From: Thioclava indica
GTDB lineage: Bacteria > Pseudomonadota > Alphaproteobacteria > Rhodobacterales > Rhodobacteraceae
Assembly: GCF_000714545.1 (NCBI RefSeq)
Contig: NZ_AUNB01000073.1
Span: 62,001 to 126,000 of the forward strand
Length of the DNA stretch: 64,000 nt
Reading direction: 5' to 3'
Part shown: positions 1 to 9,008 of the stretch, one piece after another
Layout: each line of letters begins with the position of its first letter
Position numbering within the stretch: the stretch's first letter is position 1
Position numbers and translations under genes: made by a program
The notes under the pieces: model-generated
What the model saw: only the letters and a program-made list of their open reading frames with translations
Told to the model about the DNA's origin: nothing
Databases searched by the model: none

Positions 1-308
1 AAGATCTTGATTTCCGTACCGGGCTTTACAGCCGTGGCCAGAACCTGACGCCCTTCGATCTCGCCGCCGCAACGCTGGCTTTCAAACGCGCCAACGCCAC
101 CGTCGGAATAAATCACCAGCTTGGACGCGGGCAAGAAGCTTTCGATGGCTTCAAAGCTGGGTGCGGGGGCTCCGCAATCGCCGCCAATATAGCTGGCGAG
201 AACCTTGCTTTCGCCGAGCTTGAGTTTTTCAACGCTACCAGCTTGAGCAATGGCGGGCGTTACAAACAATGACAGGGCACAGACACCCCAAGAGATGGCG
301 CGTTTCAT
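1..308 (-). CDS. Secreted hypothetical protein, 3' end cut by window edge
   Basis: The frame opens at 308 with ATG behind a strong ribosome site (TTAGGAGAGATC) and runs without a stop off the left edge, giving 102 visible residues. Residues 1 to about 22 form a Sec-type signal peptide: MKR, a hydrophobic stretch, then an AIAQA cleavage region. The mature part is small and hydrophilic and contains two cysteines, near residues 47 and 79 (GGDC and QRCGG), that could form a periplasmic disulfide. I do not recognise a family. It is divergent from the phospholipase D gene, and the gap between them holds a 17-bp perfect palindrome. Secretion is well supported; function is unknown. Confidence 0.72.
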   Translation of the reverse strand, partial: MKRAISWGVCALSLFVTPAIAQAGSVEKLKLGESKVLASYIGGDCGAPAPSFEAIESFLPASKLVIYSDGGVGAFESQRCGGEIEGRQVLATAVKPGTEIKI

Positions 309-396
309 GATCTCTCCTAAAATATCGCTGCTCCCTGTTGCGGCATGTGGCGTGCTCACAAGATTTTGTCCAGTTCATGCTGCTATGCAGAAAAAG

Positions 397-413
397 CATA
401 TCTCCGAGATATG
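397..413. promoter_or_regulatory. 17-bp perfect palindrome, candidate operator
   Basis: CATATCTC and GAGATATG are perfect 8-base arms around one central C. The site is about midway in the 192-bp divergent gap, 88 bp from the start at 308 and 87 bp from the start at 501. That is a natural place for a dimeric regulator controlling one or both genes. The binding factor is not identifiable here. The rest of the gap (309-500) shows no gene. Confidence 0.5.
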
Positions 414-500
414 AATTGGCTGTATCGGCGCGCGCCCCTACCATGGCTATCTTCAGCCCACACTTCCCTAATGCGTTGATCCGCCTACATTGAACCCACA

Positions 501-2099
501 ATGGAGCAAGACCTGATTCATCTGGTCCTTTGGGCCATACTTGCGGGCGTGATCATCTTGATCGCGCTCACGCTGCTGGTTGCGCGGCTCTCGCATCGCC
601 GTCCACGTGGCCCTTTTGCCGCGGCACAAACCCGGATCGCGCCCGAAAGCGGTGTGATTGCGCGCGCTTTGCAATCGCGTCTGGCCAAGGCCCCCAAGGA
701 TAAATCGGCAGTGCAACTGCTGGCTGATCCGGTGGATGCGCTTGCGGCACGGCTTGAACTTATTGCCGCCGCCGAGGTCTCGCTCGATCTGCAATATTAC
801 ATCTGGCAAAATGATACGGCAGGCGCGTTGATGCTGCGGGCGGTGCGCAAGGCGGCGGCGCGGGGCGTGCGCGTGCGGCTGTTGATTGATGACAACGGCA
901 CCGCCGGAATGGACCGGACCTTGGCCGCGCTTGACCAGATGCCGGGTATCGACGTGCGGCTGTTCAACCCGTTTCCGATCCGGCGGGCCCGCGTGCTGGG
1001 CTATCTGTCGGATTTTCGCCGCCTCAATCGACGGATGCACAATAAGGCGATGGTCGCGGATGGTCGTATCGCGATCTTGGGCGGGCGTAATATCGGCGAA
1101 GACTATTTCGACCCGGATTCGGAAACCGGCTTGTATATGGACATGGATGTGGCGGTCGCCGGCCCGATCATTGAAACCATCGGTGAGCAGTTCGACCTGT
1201 ATTGGAACGCGCAACTGGCAATCCCGGCGGAATTGATGCTGGGCACTTGCCCCGAGACCGAAGCCAAAGCGCTTTTGCAAGACGAGGAGTTGCGCTTGTC
1301 TGCCCCCGAGGCCAGCAGATATCGCGACACCCTGCAAACGCGCGAGCGCGCGCATGCGATCCTTGACGCAAAGACAAAGGTGATCTTGGCCGAAGCCCAG
1401 TTGATCTATGATCATCCTGCCAAAATTCGCGGCATGCTGCGTGGGCGCAAATTGCTGTGGCAATATCTGATCCGTGCGCTGGGTCAGCCAGCGCAGGAAC
1501 TGCTGCTGATCACGCCCTATCTTGTGCCAACGCGCAACGGCGTGCGGTTTTTGCGCCGGATTGCGCGCACCGGCGTGACGATCAAGGTGCTTACGAATTC
1601 CTACGCTGCAACGGATGTACCGATCGTGCATTCGGGCTATGCACATCGCCGCCGCGCGATGCTGCGCGCCGGGCTTGAGATTTACGAATACGCCCCCGTT
1701 GCCGAGGCCGAACACGCGCGCGGCATGCGTCCGGGGCAATTCATGGGCAGCGCGATCAAGGGCACGTCGCCGTTCTCGCGCAACAAGCTGCATGCCAAGG
1801 TTTTTGCCGTGGACCGCGCGCGGGTGTTCATCGGCTCGTTCAACCTTGATCCGCGTTCGATGCGGCTCAATACCGAACTCGGCGTGGTGATTTCTGCGCC
1901 GGAAATCGCGACGCAAATCTCGGACAGTTTCGCGCAGTTCATCCCCGAACGGGCGTGGCGGGTGCGGCTGAGTCGGGCGCAACAGCTGCGTTGGTCGCGC
2001 CCCGGCCAGCCCGAGCTAAAAAGCGAACCCGGCGTGCCCTGGACGCATCGCGTGTTTTTAGCGATTGCGCAGCGGCTGCCGATTGAATGGATGCTGTAG
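501..2099 (+). CDS. Phospholipase D family / cardiolipin synthase-like protein
   Basis: This 532-residue protein has one N-terminal membrane helix (about residues 8-30) and two HKD catalytic motifs: H180-x-K182-x4-D187 and H431-x-K433-x4-D438, each followed by the usual G-S/G-x-N segment. This is the layout of bacterial cardiolipin synthases and related phosphatidyltransferases such as ClsC, which join phosphatidyl groups through a phosphohistidine intermediate at the inner membrane. It is somewhat longer than E. coli ClsC (about 470 residues). No good ribosome site precedes the ATG. It stands alone, divergent from a secreted hypothetical protein and convergent with rnr, whose stop is only 3 bp away. 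The exact lipid substrate cannot be read from the sequence, and a phospholipase activity remains possible. Confidence 0.9.
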   Translation: MEQDLIHLVLWAILAGVIILIALTLLVARLSHRRPRGPFAAAQTRIAPESGVIARALQSRLAKAPKDKSAVQLLADPVDALAARLELIAAAEVSLDLQYYIWQNDTAGALMLRAVRKAAARGVRVRLLIDDNGTAGMDRTLAALDQMPGIDVRLFNPFPIRRARVLGYLSDFRRLNRRMHNKAMVADGRIAILGGRNIGEDYFDPDSETGLYMDMDVAVAGPIIETIGEQFDLYWNAQLAIPAELMLGTCPETEAKALLQDEELRLSAPEASRYRDTLQTRERAHAILDAKTKVILAEAQLIYDHPAKIRGMLRGRKLLWQYLIRALGQPAQELLLITPYLVPTRNGVRFLRRIARTGVTIKVLTNSYAATDVPIVHSGYAHRRRAMLRAGLEIYEYAPVAEAEHARGMRPGQFMGSAIKGTSPFSRNKLHAKVFAVDRARVFIGSFNLDPRSMRLNTELGVVISAPEIATQISDSFAQFIPERAWRVRLSRAQQLRWSRPGQPELKSEPGVPWTHRVFLAIAQRLPIEWML

Positions 2100-2102
2100 C
2101 GA

Positions 2103-4376
2103 TCAGGGTTTGCGCGTGCGTTTGACCTTGCGTGCAATCGCGCGTTTTTTTGATGCTCCGCGCGCCACTTTACGCGGCGGTTTGGTGCCGGGACGACGCC
2201 CCTTGCGCTTGCCCGAGGGCATGTTCTGCCCCTCGACCTCTAGCAGTTCCAACATCAGCCCACCGGTGATCGGCACGGCCTCGGCCAAGCGCACGGTGAC
2301 GCGCAATCCCGGCTTGATCGTCAGCCCGGTTTCCGCGCCCACCAATTCCTGCGCATCGCGGTCGTAATGGAAGAACTCGCGCCCGATTTCGCGGATCGGG
2401 ATCAGCCCATCGGCCCCTGTCTCATCCAGCCGCACGAACGCGCCAAATTTCTGCACGCCCGCGATCCGGCCCGTAAATTCGCTGCCCACACGCTCGCTTA
2501 GGTAAGCGGCGAGGTAACGATCGGTGGTGTCGCGTTCCGCCGCCATCGAGCGCCGTTCGGTATCGGAAATCTGCTTGGCGGTCTCTTCAAGATGCTCGAT
2601 ATCCCACGCGCTCAGCCCGTCCTTGCCCCAGCCATGCCCGGCGATCAGCGCGCGATGCACGATCAGGTCGGAATAGCGCCGGATCGGCGAGGTGAAATGC
2701 GCGTAAGAGCGCAGCGCAAGGCCGAAATGCCCGAAATTCTGCGGGTAGTAATAGGCCTGCGTCATCGAGCGCAGCGTGGTCATGTTAAGCAGCTCGTCGA
2801 ACTCGCTGCCCTCGGATTGGCTGAGCAGATTGTTGAGATGCGCGGTCTTGAGCACCTGCCCCTTGGCCAGCGTAAAGCCCGACGCCTGCGCCACTTCGCG
2901 CAGCGCCTCGATCTTTTCAAGGCTGGGTTCTTCGTGCACGCGATACAGCAACGGGCGCTTGAGCCGTTCGAGCTCCTCGGCGGCGGCGACATTGGCCAGC
3001 ACCATGAATTCCTCGATCAGCTTATGCGCATCAAGACGCTCTTTGAACTGGATCGAGGCGACCTTGCCATCCTCACCGATCACGATCTGACGCTCGGGCA
3101 GTTCCAGTTCCAGCGGCTGGCGCTGCGCACGCGCATGCAGCAGGGATTGATAGCAGGCGTAGATCGGCGCGATCACATCCTCGACCAGATCCTCGGTCTT
3201 CTCATCAGGGGTGCCATCTTGCGCTGCCTGCACCTGCGCATATTCCAGCGACGCGACCGAGCGGATCATCCCGCGCGTAAATCGGTGGCTGATCTTGCGC
3301 CCGAAGGAGTCGATCTTCATTCGCACAGCCAGAACCGCACGATCCACGTTTTCATGCAGCGAGCACAGATCGCCCGACAAGCTATCTGGCAGCATCGGCA
3401 CCACGCGGTCGGGGAAATAGCTGGAATTGCCGCGCTTACGCGCCTCGCGATCCAGTTCCGATCCCGGCGTGACGTAATGGGCGACATCGGCAATCGCGAC
3501 CCACAGCAGATGCCCGCCTTCGTTTTTCGGATCATCATCGGGGATCACCAGACAGGCGTCATCGCGGTCGCGCGCATCCGCGGGGTCGATGGTGATAAAT
3601 GGCAGCTCGGTCAGATCCTCGCGCCCGTCCAGCGTCGCGGGTTTGGCCGCATCGGCCTCGGCCACGACGGCGTCGGGGAAATCATCGGGGATGCCGTGCT
3701 GATGGATCGCGATCAGCGAAACGGCACGCGGCGCGCCCGGATCGCCCAGCACCTCGATCACGCGCGCCTTGGGCAGGCCCATGCGCCCACGCGGGCCGGT
3801 CTGCTCGGCCTCGACAAGTTCGCCATCCTTGGCACCCAAAGTTGCCGAGGCAGGCACCTGCCATTCGTTCGCCAGCCCCTTGTCGATGGGCATGATCCGC
3901 CCGCCTTCCGTGGATTTACGAAACACCCCAAGAATGCGATGGGCCGCCTCGCCGATCTTGCGAATGAGGCGCGCTTGATAGCCATAGCTTTCGCCCTCAA
4001 CCGGGGTCAGCCGGCCGAGGATGCGATCACCTTGCGCAAGGGCCGGCTCGCCCTGTTTGGACACGAACAACACCGCAGGCGCAGGCCCCTCGCCCGACCA
4101 TTCCGCAGGCTCGGCCCATTGATCGCCCGAGGCATCCTCGCGCAGCATCCGCAGCACCGTAACGGGTGGCAGACTGTCCGGATCGCGGAACTTGCGGCTG
4201 CGCTTTTCGATCAACCCCTCGGCCTGCATTTCGCGCAAGATCCGCTTGAGTTCGATCTTGGCCTGGCCCGACACACCAAAGGCGCGCGCGATATCACGCT
4301 TGCCGCTTTGGCCGGGATTGTCGTTCAGCCAATCGAGAATCTCTTGGCGCGATGGGATGGGGGTGGATTTGCTCAT
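2103..4376 (-). CDS. rnr: Ribonuclease R
   Basis: RNase R is a processive 3'-to-5' exoribonuclease that degrades structured RNA and helps in rRNA and tmRNA-linked quality control. The 757-residue product shows an N-terminal winged-helix region, cold-shock-like RNA-binding domains, a central RNB catalytic domain carrying the metal-binding aspartate cluster (TIDPADARDRDDA), and a C-terminal S1 domain (FTGRIAGVQKFGAFVRL) followed by a basic tail rich in Lys and Arg. I chose the ATG at 4376 (MSKSTP); an in-frame ATG at 4391 would add five residues. The length and basic tail fit alphaproteobacterial RNase R. The gene is monocistronic as far as can be seen. Confidence 0.95.
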   Translation of the reverse strand: MSKSTPIPSRQEILDWLNDNPGQSGKRDIARAFGVSGQAKIELKRILREMQAEGLIEKRSRKFRDPDSLPPVTVLRMLREDASGDQWAEPAEWSGEGPAPAVLFVSKQGEPALAQGDRILGRLTPVEGESYGYQARLIRKIGEAAHRILGVFRKSTEGGRIMPIDKGLANEWQVPASATLGAKDGELVEAEQTGPRGRMGLPKARVIEVLGDPGAPRAVSLIAIHQHGIPDDFPDAVVAEADAAKPATLDGREDLTELPFITIDPADARDRDDACLVIPDDDPKNEGGHLLWVAIADVAHYVTPGSELDREARKRGNSSYFPDRVVPMLPDSLSGDLCSLHENVDRAVLAVRMKIDSFGRKISHRFTRGMIRSVASLEYAQVQAAQDGTPDEKTEDLVEDVIAPIYACYQSLLHARAQRQPLELELPERQIVIGEDGKVASIQFKERLDAHKLIEEFMVLANVAAAEELERLKRPLLYRVHEEPSLEKIEALREVAQASGFTLAKGQVLKTAHLNNLLSQSEGSEFDELLNMTTLRSMTQAYYYPQNFGHFGLALRSYAHFTSPIRRYSDLIVHRALIAGHGWGKDGLSAWDIEHLEETAKQISDTERRSMAAERDTTDRYLAAYLSERVGSEFTGRIAGVQKFGAFVRLDETGADGLIPIREIGREFFHYDRDAQELVGAETGLTIKPGLRVTVRLAEAVPITGGLMLELLEVEGQNMPSGKRKGRRPGTKPPRKVARGASKKRAIARKVKRTRKP

Positions 4377-4434
4377 GGCTCTGCCTAGCATGGGCTGTTC
4401 GGGGCGTCACGCGGGGAAAACGCGAGGTTCGGCG

Positions 4435-5172
4435 TCAGACACATTGATTTTCAGCCGGAACACAAGGGCTGCTGGATGCGCCCTGCTCGTCACGTCTACC
4501 CGAAAAGACCGACACTATATACCGTAAAATGCGCCTACAAGCTGTGCCCGGAAGGCCGCCCAGCGCCATCAAAAGCTGCGCCACGTTGGCGGCGTTGTAT
4601 TTGCGCAGCAGGCTGGCGCGGTGCAATTCGACCGTGCGGTGCGAGATGTCGAGCTTGCGCGCGATCTCTTTGGATGTGTCGCCCTCGCCCAGAAGCATGA
4701 TCACCTGACGTTCGCGCGGCGTGAGCGGTTGCACAGGGCGCTGCTCGGACAGATCGGCAAAGCTCCAGACGGCGCGCATCAGGGGACTGTCGGGGGTGAA
4801 GGTGCGCCCGCGCACACGGCACCAAAACTGCGCGCCATCCTTGCGCGCCATGATGCGTTCGTCCCAATAGCGGTTCTTTTCGCGCAATTCCTTCACGCCT
4901 TTGTCGCGGATCTGCGCAAATTCCTGCTCGGACAGATAAAGCATGGCAAAACTCTGGTCGCGCAGTTCCTCAACCGTGTAGCCGAACATAGCAGCGAAGG
5001 TCCGGTTGCAGGCCCGGATCACCCGGTTCTCGGTGATCACCAGACCTATCGGTGCCTCCATAAAGCCGAGCGCCGCAAATTCACCGCGCGCAAAGGCATC
5101 GTCGGCGGCGGAAGACTGGGGCTGTTTAGGTATTTCCACGATCTTGCCCGGGCGAACGCCCTCTGCCAACAT
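4435..5172 (-). CDS. PAS domain LuxR-type transcriptional regulator
   Basis: About 245 residues from the ATG at 5172. A single PAS domain covers roughly residues 33-142 (APIGLVITENRVIRACN, then a GYTVEEL segment and a KDGAQFWCRVRG core). A LuxR/FixJ-type helix-turn-helix covers about 150-200 (LTPRERQVIMLLGEGDTSKE). A 37-residue tail with no recognisable domain follows. There is no phosphoacceptor receiver domain, so activity is probably set by ligand or cofactor binding to the PAS domain. The gene is divergent, with a 90-bp gap, from the ABC importer operon at 5263, its most likely target. The frame stays open upstream to 5358, inside the importer gene, so the start is uncertain; no strong ribosome site precedes 5172. 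Confidence 0.8.
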   Translation of the reverse strand: MLAEGVRPGKIVEIPKQPQSSAADDAFARGEFAALGFMEAPIGLVITENRVIRACNRTFAAMFGYTVEELRDQSFAMLYLSEQEFAQIRDKGVKELREKNRYWDERIMARKDGAQFWCRVRGRTFTPDSPLMRAVWSFADLSEQRPVQPLTPRERQVIMLLGEGDTSKEIARKLDISHRTVELHRASLLRKYNAANVAQLLMALGGLPGTACRRILRYIVSVFSGRRDEQGASSSPCVPAENQCV

Positions 5173-5262
5173 TTCGCGACCGGAATTGGCCGATGAAAGA
5201 ATTAGTCGATAACCGGGCACGGCACAACGCACTTGACTGTGTCGACATAGGGAGGAGAAACC

Positions 5263-6462
5263 ATGAAAACTTCGATCCGCCTTCTCGGCGGTGCCTTGGC
5301 TGCGGCGCTTTTCGCCGCGCCGGTGCTTGCCGACACAGTTAAGATCGCGCTCATCCACGGCACTTCGGGGTCCAGTCTGGATGCCTATTCAAAGCAGGAT
5401 GAGACCGGCTTTGAAATGGGTCTCGAATACGCGACCAACAACACGATGGAAGTGAACGGTCACAAGATCGAGCTGATCCACAAAGACACCCAGTTCAAGC
5501 CCGATGTCGCGCGTGCCGTGCTGGCCGAGGCTTATGGCGACGATGACGCACTTATCGCGGTCGGCGGCACCTCGTCGGGCGTGACCAAGGCGATGCTGCC
5601 AATCGCCAAGCAATACAAGCGGATCCTGCTCGTGGAGCCGGCGGTGGCGGATTCGCTGACGGGCAAAGAGTCCAATCGCTACGTCTTCAAAACCTCGCGA
5701 AACTCGTCGCAGGACATGCAGGCGCAGGCGCTTTCGCTGAACCCCGACAAGGATCTTTATGTCGCGACACTGGCGCAGGACTATTCCTTCGGACGCGACG
5801 GAATCGCGGCGTTCAAATCGGCGCTGAAAGACACCGGGGCAACGGTTGTCGATGAGGAATACGTCCCGCTCAAAACCACGGACTATACCGCTGCGGCACA
5901 GCGCATGTTCGCGGCGCTCAAGGACAAGCCGGGCCGCAAAGTGATCCTGATCTATGTCGCAGGCGGCAGTGATCCGCTCAGCAAGATCGCTGGGATGGAT
6001 CCGGGCCGCTATGGTATTGAGCTGTCGGCGGGGGGTAACATCCTGCCCGCGATGGTGTCTTACAAGGCGGTCCCGGGTATGCTGGGCGCGACCTATTATT
6101 ACTACGGCATCCCGAAAAACCCGATCAACGACTGGCTGGTGACAGAGCATGAGAAACGCTTTGGCACGCCGCCCGACTTCTTTACTGCGGGCGGTATGGC
6201 AGCAGCGCTGGCGGTCGTGAAGGCGCTCAAAGAGAGCCCCTCGCTCAAGACCGACGACTTGATCAAGACGATGGCGGGGATGAGTTGGGACACGCCCAAA
6301 GGCGAGATGACTTTCCGCGCCTCGGATCATCAGGCCATGCAAGACATGTATGCCTTTAAGATCAAGGTCGATCCGAACGTCAAATGGGCCGTGCCCGAAC
6401 TTGTGCGGGTCATCAAACCCTCCGAGATGGACATCCCCGTCGGGCGCGAAGACAAAAACTGA
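5263..6462 (+). CDS. ABC transporter periplasmic substrate-binding protein (LivK-like)
   Basis: A 399-residue type-I periplasmic binding protein of the branched-chain amino acid/amide family. The start is certain: GGAGGAG lies 5 bp upstream of the ATG. Residues 1-23 are a signal peptide ending VLA. The mature part begins TVKIALIHGTSGS, typical of Leu/Ile/Val-binding-like proteins, and keeps the VGGTSSGVT ligand-loop region and the TYYYYGIP segment. It is the first gene of a tight operon with two ATPases, two permeases and a hydrolase, so it supplies substrate to that importer. The substrate cannot be named: this family also serves amides, aromatic acids and short-chain acyl compounds. Confidence 0.9.
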   Translation: MKTSIRLLGGALAAALFAAPVLADTVKIALIHGTSGSSLDAYSKQDETGFEMGLEYATNNTMEVNGHKIELIHKDTQFKPDVARAVLAEAYGDDDALIAVGGTSSGVTKAMLPIAKQYKRILLVEPAVADSLTGKESNRYVFKTSRNSSQDMQAQALSLNPDKDLYVATLAQDYSFGRDGIAAFKSALKDTGATVVDEEYVPLKTTDYTAAAQRMFAALKDKPGRKVILIYVAGGSDPLSKIAGMDPGRYGIELSAGGNILPAMVSYKAVPGMLGATYYYYGIPKNPINDWLVTEHEKRFGTPPDFFTAGGMAAALAVVKALKESPSLKTDDLIKTMAGMSWDTPKGEMTFRASDHQAMQDMYAFKIKVDPNVKWAVPELVRVIKPSEMDIPVGREDKN

Positions 6463-6538
6463 TCTCGCGAAGTAAATATCCCAAGTCTTGGCCGCCTCGC
6501 CCATGGGGCGGCCGGCACGAACGGCAGGAGACAACGCG

Positions 6539-7297
6539 ATGCCCCCCTCGTTGGAGACTCGTGATCTGACGATCCGTTTTGGCGGTCATGTCGCGGTGAA
6601 CGCCGTAAGCTGCGCGTTTCATCCCGGCGAGTTGACCGTGATCGTCGGGCCGAATGGCGCAGGTAAGACGACGTATTTCAATCTGATTTCGGGCCAGTTG
6701 CGCGCAAGTTCCGGGCAGGTGCTAAAGGATGGGCGCGACATTGGACGCCTTGCTCCATCGGGCCGTGCGCGGGCGGGCGTCGGGCGCGCCTTTCAACTGA
6801 CCAATCTTTTCCCCGAGCTGAGCGTGCTGGAAAATATCCGCCTTGCGGTGCAGGCGCGATCCGGCGTCGGGCGGCAGTTCCTGCGCCGCGCCTCTGGCCA
6901 TCGCGAGCTGATCGAGCAGGCCGAGGGTTATCTCGCGCAAACCCGCCTGACCGAGGTCGCGCATCAGCCCGCCTCGGCCCTGTCACATGGCGACCAGCGC
7001 AAGCTTGAGGTCGCGCTTTTGCTGGCGATGGAGCCTGATGTTTTTATGTTCGACGAGCCCACTGCGGGAATGTCGCTTGATCATGCGCCCGACGTGCTGG
7101 ACCTGATTGCCGAGATCAAGAAAGACCGCAGCCGCACCGTGCTGTTGGTCGAGCACAAGATGGACGTGGTGCGCGCGCTCGCCGACCGGATTATCGTGCT
7201 GCATAACGGCACGTTGCTGGCGGATGGCAAGCCAGCCGAGGTCATGGCCTCGGACCTCGTGCGAGAGGTCTATCTCGGCAAGCGGGGGGCGGCATGA
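6539..7297 (+). CDS. ABC transporter ATP-binding protein (LivG-like)
   Basis: The 252-residue cytoplasmic ATPase has Walker A at residues 37-44 (GPNGAGKT), a signature region LSHGDQRKLEVA, Walker B FMFDEPTAG and a switch histidine in LLVEHKMD. The signature starts LSHGD rather than LSGGQ, as is common in LivG-type ATPases. I start at the ATG at 6539, which has GGCAGGAG 8-15 bases upstream; an upstream ATG at 6488 lacks family support. It probably pairs with the LivF-like ATPase encoded next, whose ATG overlaps this stop by 4 bp, to drive the two permeases at 8010 and 9009. Confidence 0.92.
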   Translation: MPPSLETRDLTIRFGGHVAVNAVSCAFHPGELTVIVGPNGAGKTTYFNLISGQLRASSGQVLKDGRDIGRLAPSGRARAGVGRAFQLTNLFPELSVLENIRLAVQARSGVGRQFLRRASGHRELIEQAEGYLAQTRLTEVAHQPASALSHGDQRKLEVALLLAMEPDVFMFDEPTAGMSLDHAPDVLDLIAEIKKDRSRTVLLVEHKMDVVRALADRIIVLHNGTLLADGKPAEVMASDLVREVYLGKRGAA

Positions 7298-7998
7298 ACG
7301 CGCTTGAACTCAACGGCATCGAAACCCGCATCGGGCGCTACAACGTGCTCCACGAGGTCAGTTTCACAGTCCCCGAGGGCGGTGTTTTTGTCCTGCTCGG
7401 GCGCAATGGCGCGGGCAAAACGACGACGCTGCGCACGATCATGGGGTTTTGGACGCCCCATGCCGGATCGGTGCGGTTTCGCGATACGGAAATTAGCGGG
7501 CTGCACACCTCGGTCATCGCGCGCAAGGGCGTGGCCTTCGTGCCCGAGGATATGGGCATCTTTCGCGCCCTCACTGTGGCCGAAAACATGACACTCGCCA
7601 CGGCACGCGGGCAATTCGATAGTGCGCGACTGGACTGGATCTTTGATCTGTTCCCTGCGCTCAAGACATTCTGGAACACCGCTGCGGGTGGGCTTTCGGG
7701 CGGGCAAAAGCAGATGCTGGCGGTCGCGCGCGCGATCATCGAGCCACGGGCGCTGATCCTGATCGACGAGCCGACCAAAGGGCTTGCCCCCGCCATCGTC
7801 GACGCCATGGCCGAGGCATTCCAGGAAATCGCCCGAGACACCACGATCCTGCTGGTCGAGCAGAATTTCGAATTCGCGCGCGCGCTGGGGCGCGACATGG
7901 CGGTGATCGAGGACGGGCGCATCGTGCATACCGGCTCAATCGAGGCCTTCGCCGAGGATACCGAATTGCAGACCCGCCTGCTGAGCCTGTCGGTGTGA
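7294..7998 (+). CDS. ABC transporter ATP-binding protein (LivF-like)
   Basis: A 234-residue ATPase with Walker A GRNGAGKTT, signature LSGGQKQML, Walker B LILIDEPTKGL and switch histidine region replaced by LLVEQNF, as is normal for LivF proteins. The ATGA overlap with the preceding ATPase gene indicates translational coupling and equal stoichiometry. It forms the second nucleotide-binding half of the importer. Length and motif order match the family with no anomaly. Confidence 0.92.
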   Translation: MNALELNGIETRIGRYNVLHEVSFTVPEGGVFVLLGRNGAGKTTTLRTIMGFWTPHAGSVRFRDTEISGLHTSVIARKGVAFVPEDMGIFRALTVAENMTLATARGQFDSARLDWIFDLFPALKTFWNTAAGGLSGGQKQMLAVARAIIEPRALILIDEPTKGLAPAIVDAMAEAFQEIARDTTILLVEQNFEFARALGRDMAVIEDGRIVHTGSIEAFAEDTELQTRLLSLSV

Positions 7999-8009
7999 GG
8001 GAAACAAGG

Positions 8010-8999
8010 ATGACCATGAACCAAACGCTCAATCGCCTCGGCAACGTGAATCTGCTGCCGCTCGTGCTGGCCCTGATCGCGTTCGGGCTGATCGGATCGC
8101 CCTCGGTCTGGCTGACGCTGACCATCGCGGGGCTTGCGATGGGGATGATGCTATTCCTGATGGCCTCGGGGCTGAGCCTCGTCTTCGGGCTGATGGATGT
8201 GCTGAACTTCGGCCATTCCGCCTTTGCCTCGCTTGGTGCCTTTGTAGCGGCCACGGTGCTGGCCCATATGTCGGGCTGGCTGGGTTCGGAAAGCTGGGTG
8301 CTGAACCTTGCGGCCCTGATGCTTGCGATCGGCGTTGCGGTGCTGTTCGGGCTGATTGGGGGCTTCCTGTTTGAGAGGATCATCATCCGCCCGGTCTATC
8401 GCGATCACTTGCGCCAGATCCTGATCACCATAGGCGCGCTGATCGTGATCGAGCAGCTGATCTTCGTGATCTGGGGCGGCTCGCCGCTGAACGTGGCGCG
8501 CCCGAGGTTCCTGCAGGGCTCATTCGTCTGGGGCAACGTCTCGATCGAGACCTACCGCATTTTCGCCGTGGTCCTTGGCGTGATGGTCTACGCAGCACTC
8601 TACCTGCTTCTCAATCGGACCCGCGTGGGCCTTCTGGTGCGCGCAGGTGTCGAGAACCGCGAGATGGTCGAGGCGCTGGGCTTTCGCGTTGGCCGGCTGT
8701 TTATCGGGGTCTTTATGCTGGGCTCGGCGCTGGCCGCGATGGGGGGAGCGATGTGGGCGGGATACCAGCAGTTGATCTCGCCAACGCTTGGGGCGCAGAT
8801 GATGATCGTGGTTTTCATCGTGGTGATTATTGGCGGGCTAGGGTCGATTGAGGGCACGCTTTTGGGGGCGCTGATGGTCGGGCTGATCGACAATTATGTG
8901 GGCTTTCTCATGCCCAAGGCGGCGCTGGCATCAAATATGGTGTTGATGATGGTGATCTTGATGTGGCGGCCCAACGGGCTTCGCCCCGCAGTGAAATAG
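8010..8999 (+). CDS. Branched-chain amino acid-type ABC transporter permease (LivH-like)
   Basis: A 329-residue integral membrane protein with eight or more hydrophobic segments and the LivH hallmark near the N-terminus (SGLSLVFGLMDVLNFGH). A late EGTLLGALMVGLIDN loop is the likely coupling-helix region. I start at the ATG at 8010, with GAGGG 9 bp upstream. A GTG at 7995 overlaps the previous gene, and another ATG lies at 8016. It pairs with the LivM-like permease at 9009 to form the channel. Confidence 0.9.
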   Translation: MTMNQTLNRLGNVNLLPLVLALIAFGLIGSPSVWLTLTIAGLAMGMMLFLMASGLSLVFGLMDVLNFGHSAFASLGAFVAATVLAHMSGWLGSESWVLNLAALMLAIGVAVLFGLIGGFLFERIIIRPVYRDHLRQILITIGALIVIEQLIFVIWGGSPLNVARPRFLQGSFVWGNVSIETYRIFAVVLGVMVYAALYLLLNRTRVGLLVRAGVENREMVEALGFRVGRLFIGVFMLGSALAAMGGAMWAGYQQLISPTLGAQMMIVVFIVVIIGGLGSIEGTLLGALMVGLIDNYVGFLMPKAALASNMVLMMVILMWRPNGLRPAVK

Positions 9000-9008
9000 G
9001 GGGCGCAT

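Noticed and set aside
468-1982. 504-codon open frame on the minus strand
   Set aside because: It lies entirely opposite the phospholipase D gene, which has both HKD motifs; high G+C makes long antisense frames.
2592-4388. 598-codon open frame on the plus strand
   Set aside because: It is the antisense shadow of RNase R; composition is His/Arg/Gln-rich without any domain.
5230-5262. TTGACT near 5233 as a -35 box for the importer operon
   Set aside because: A -10 box 17 bp on would overlap the ribosome site, so the promoter must lie further upstream.
5389-6534. 381-codon open frame on the minus strand
   Set aside because: Antisense to the substrate-binding protein, with no family resemblance.
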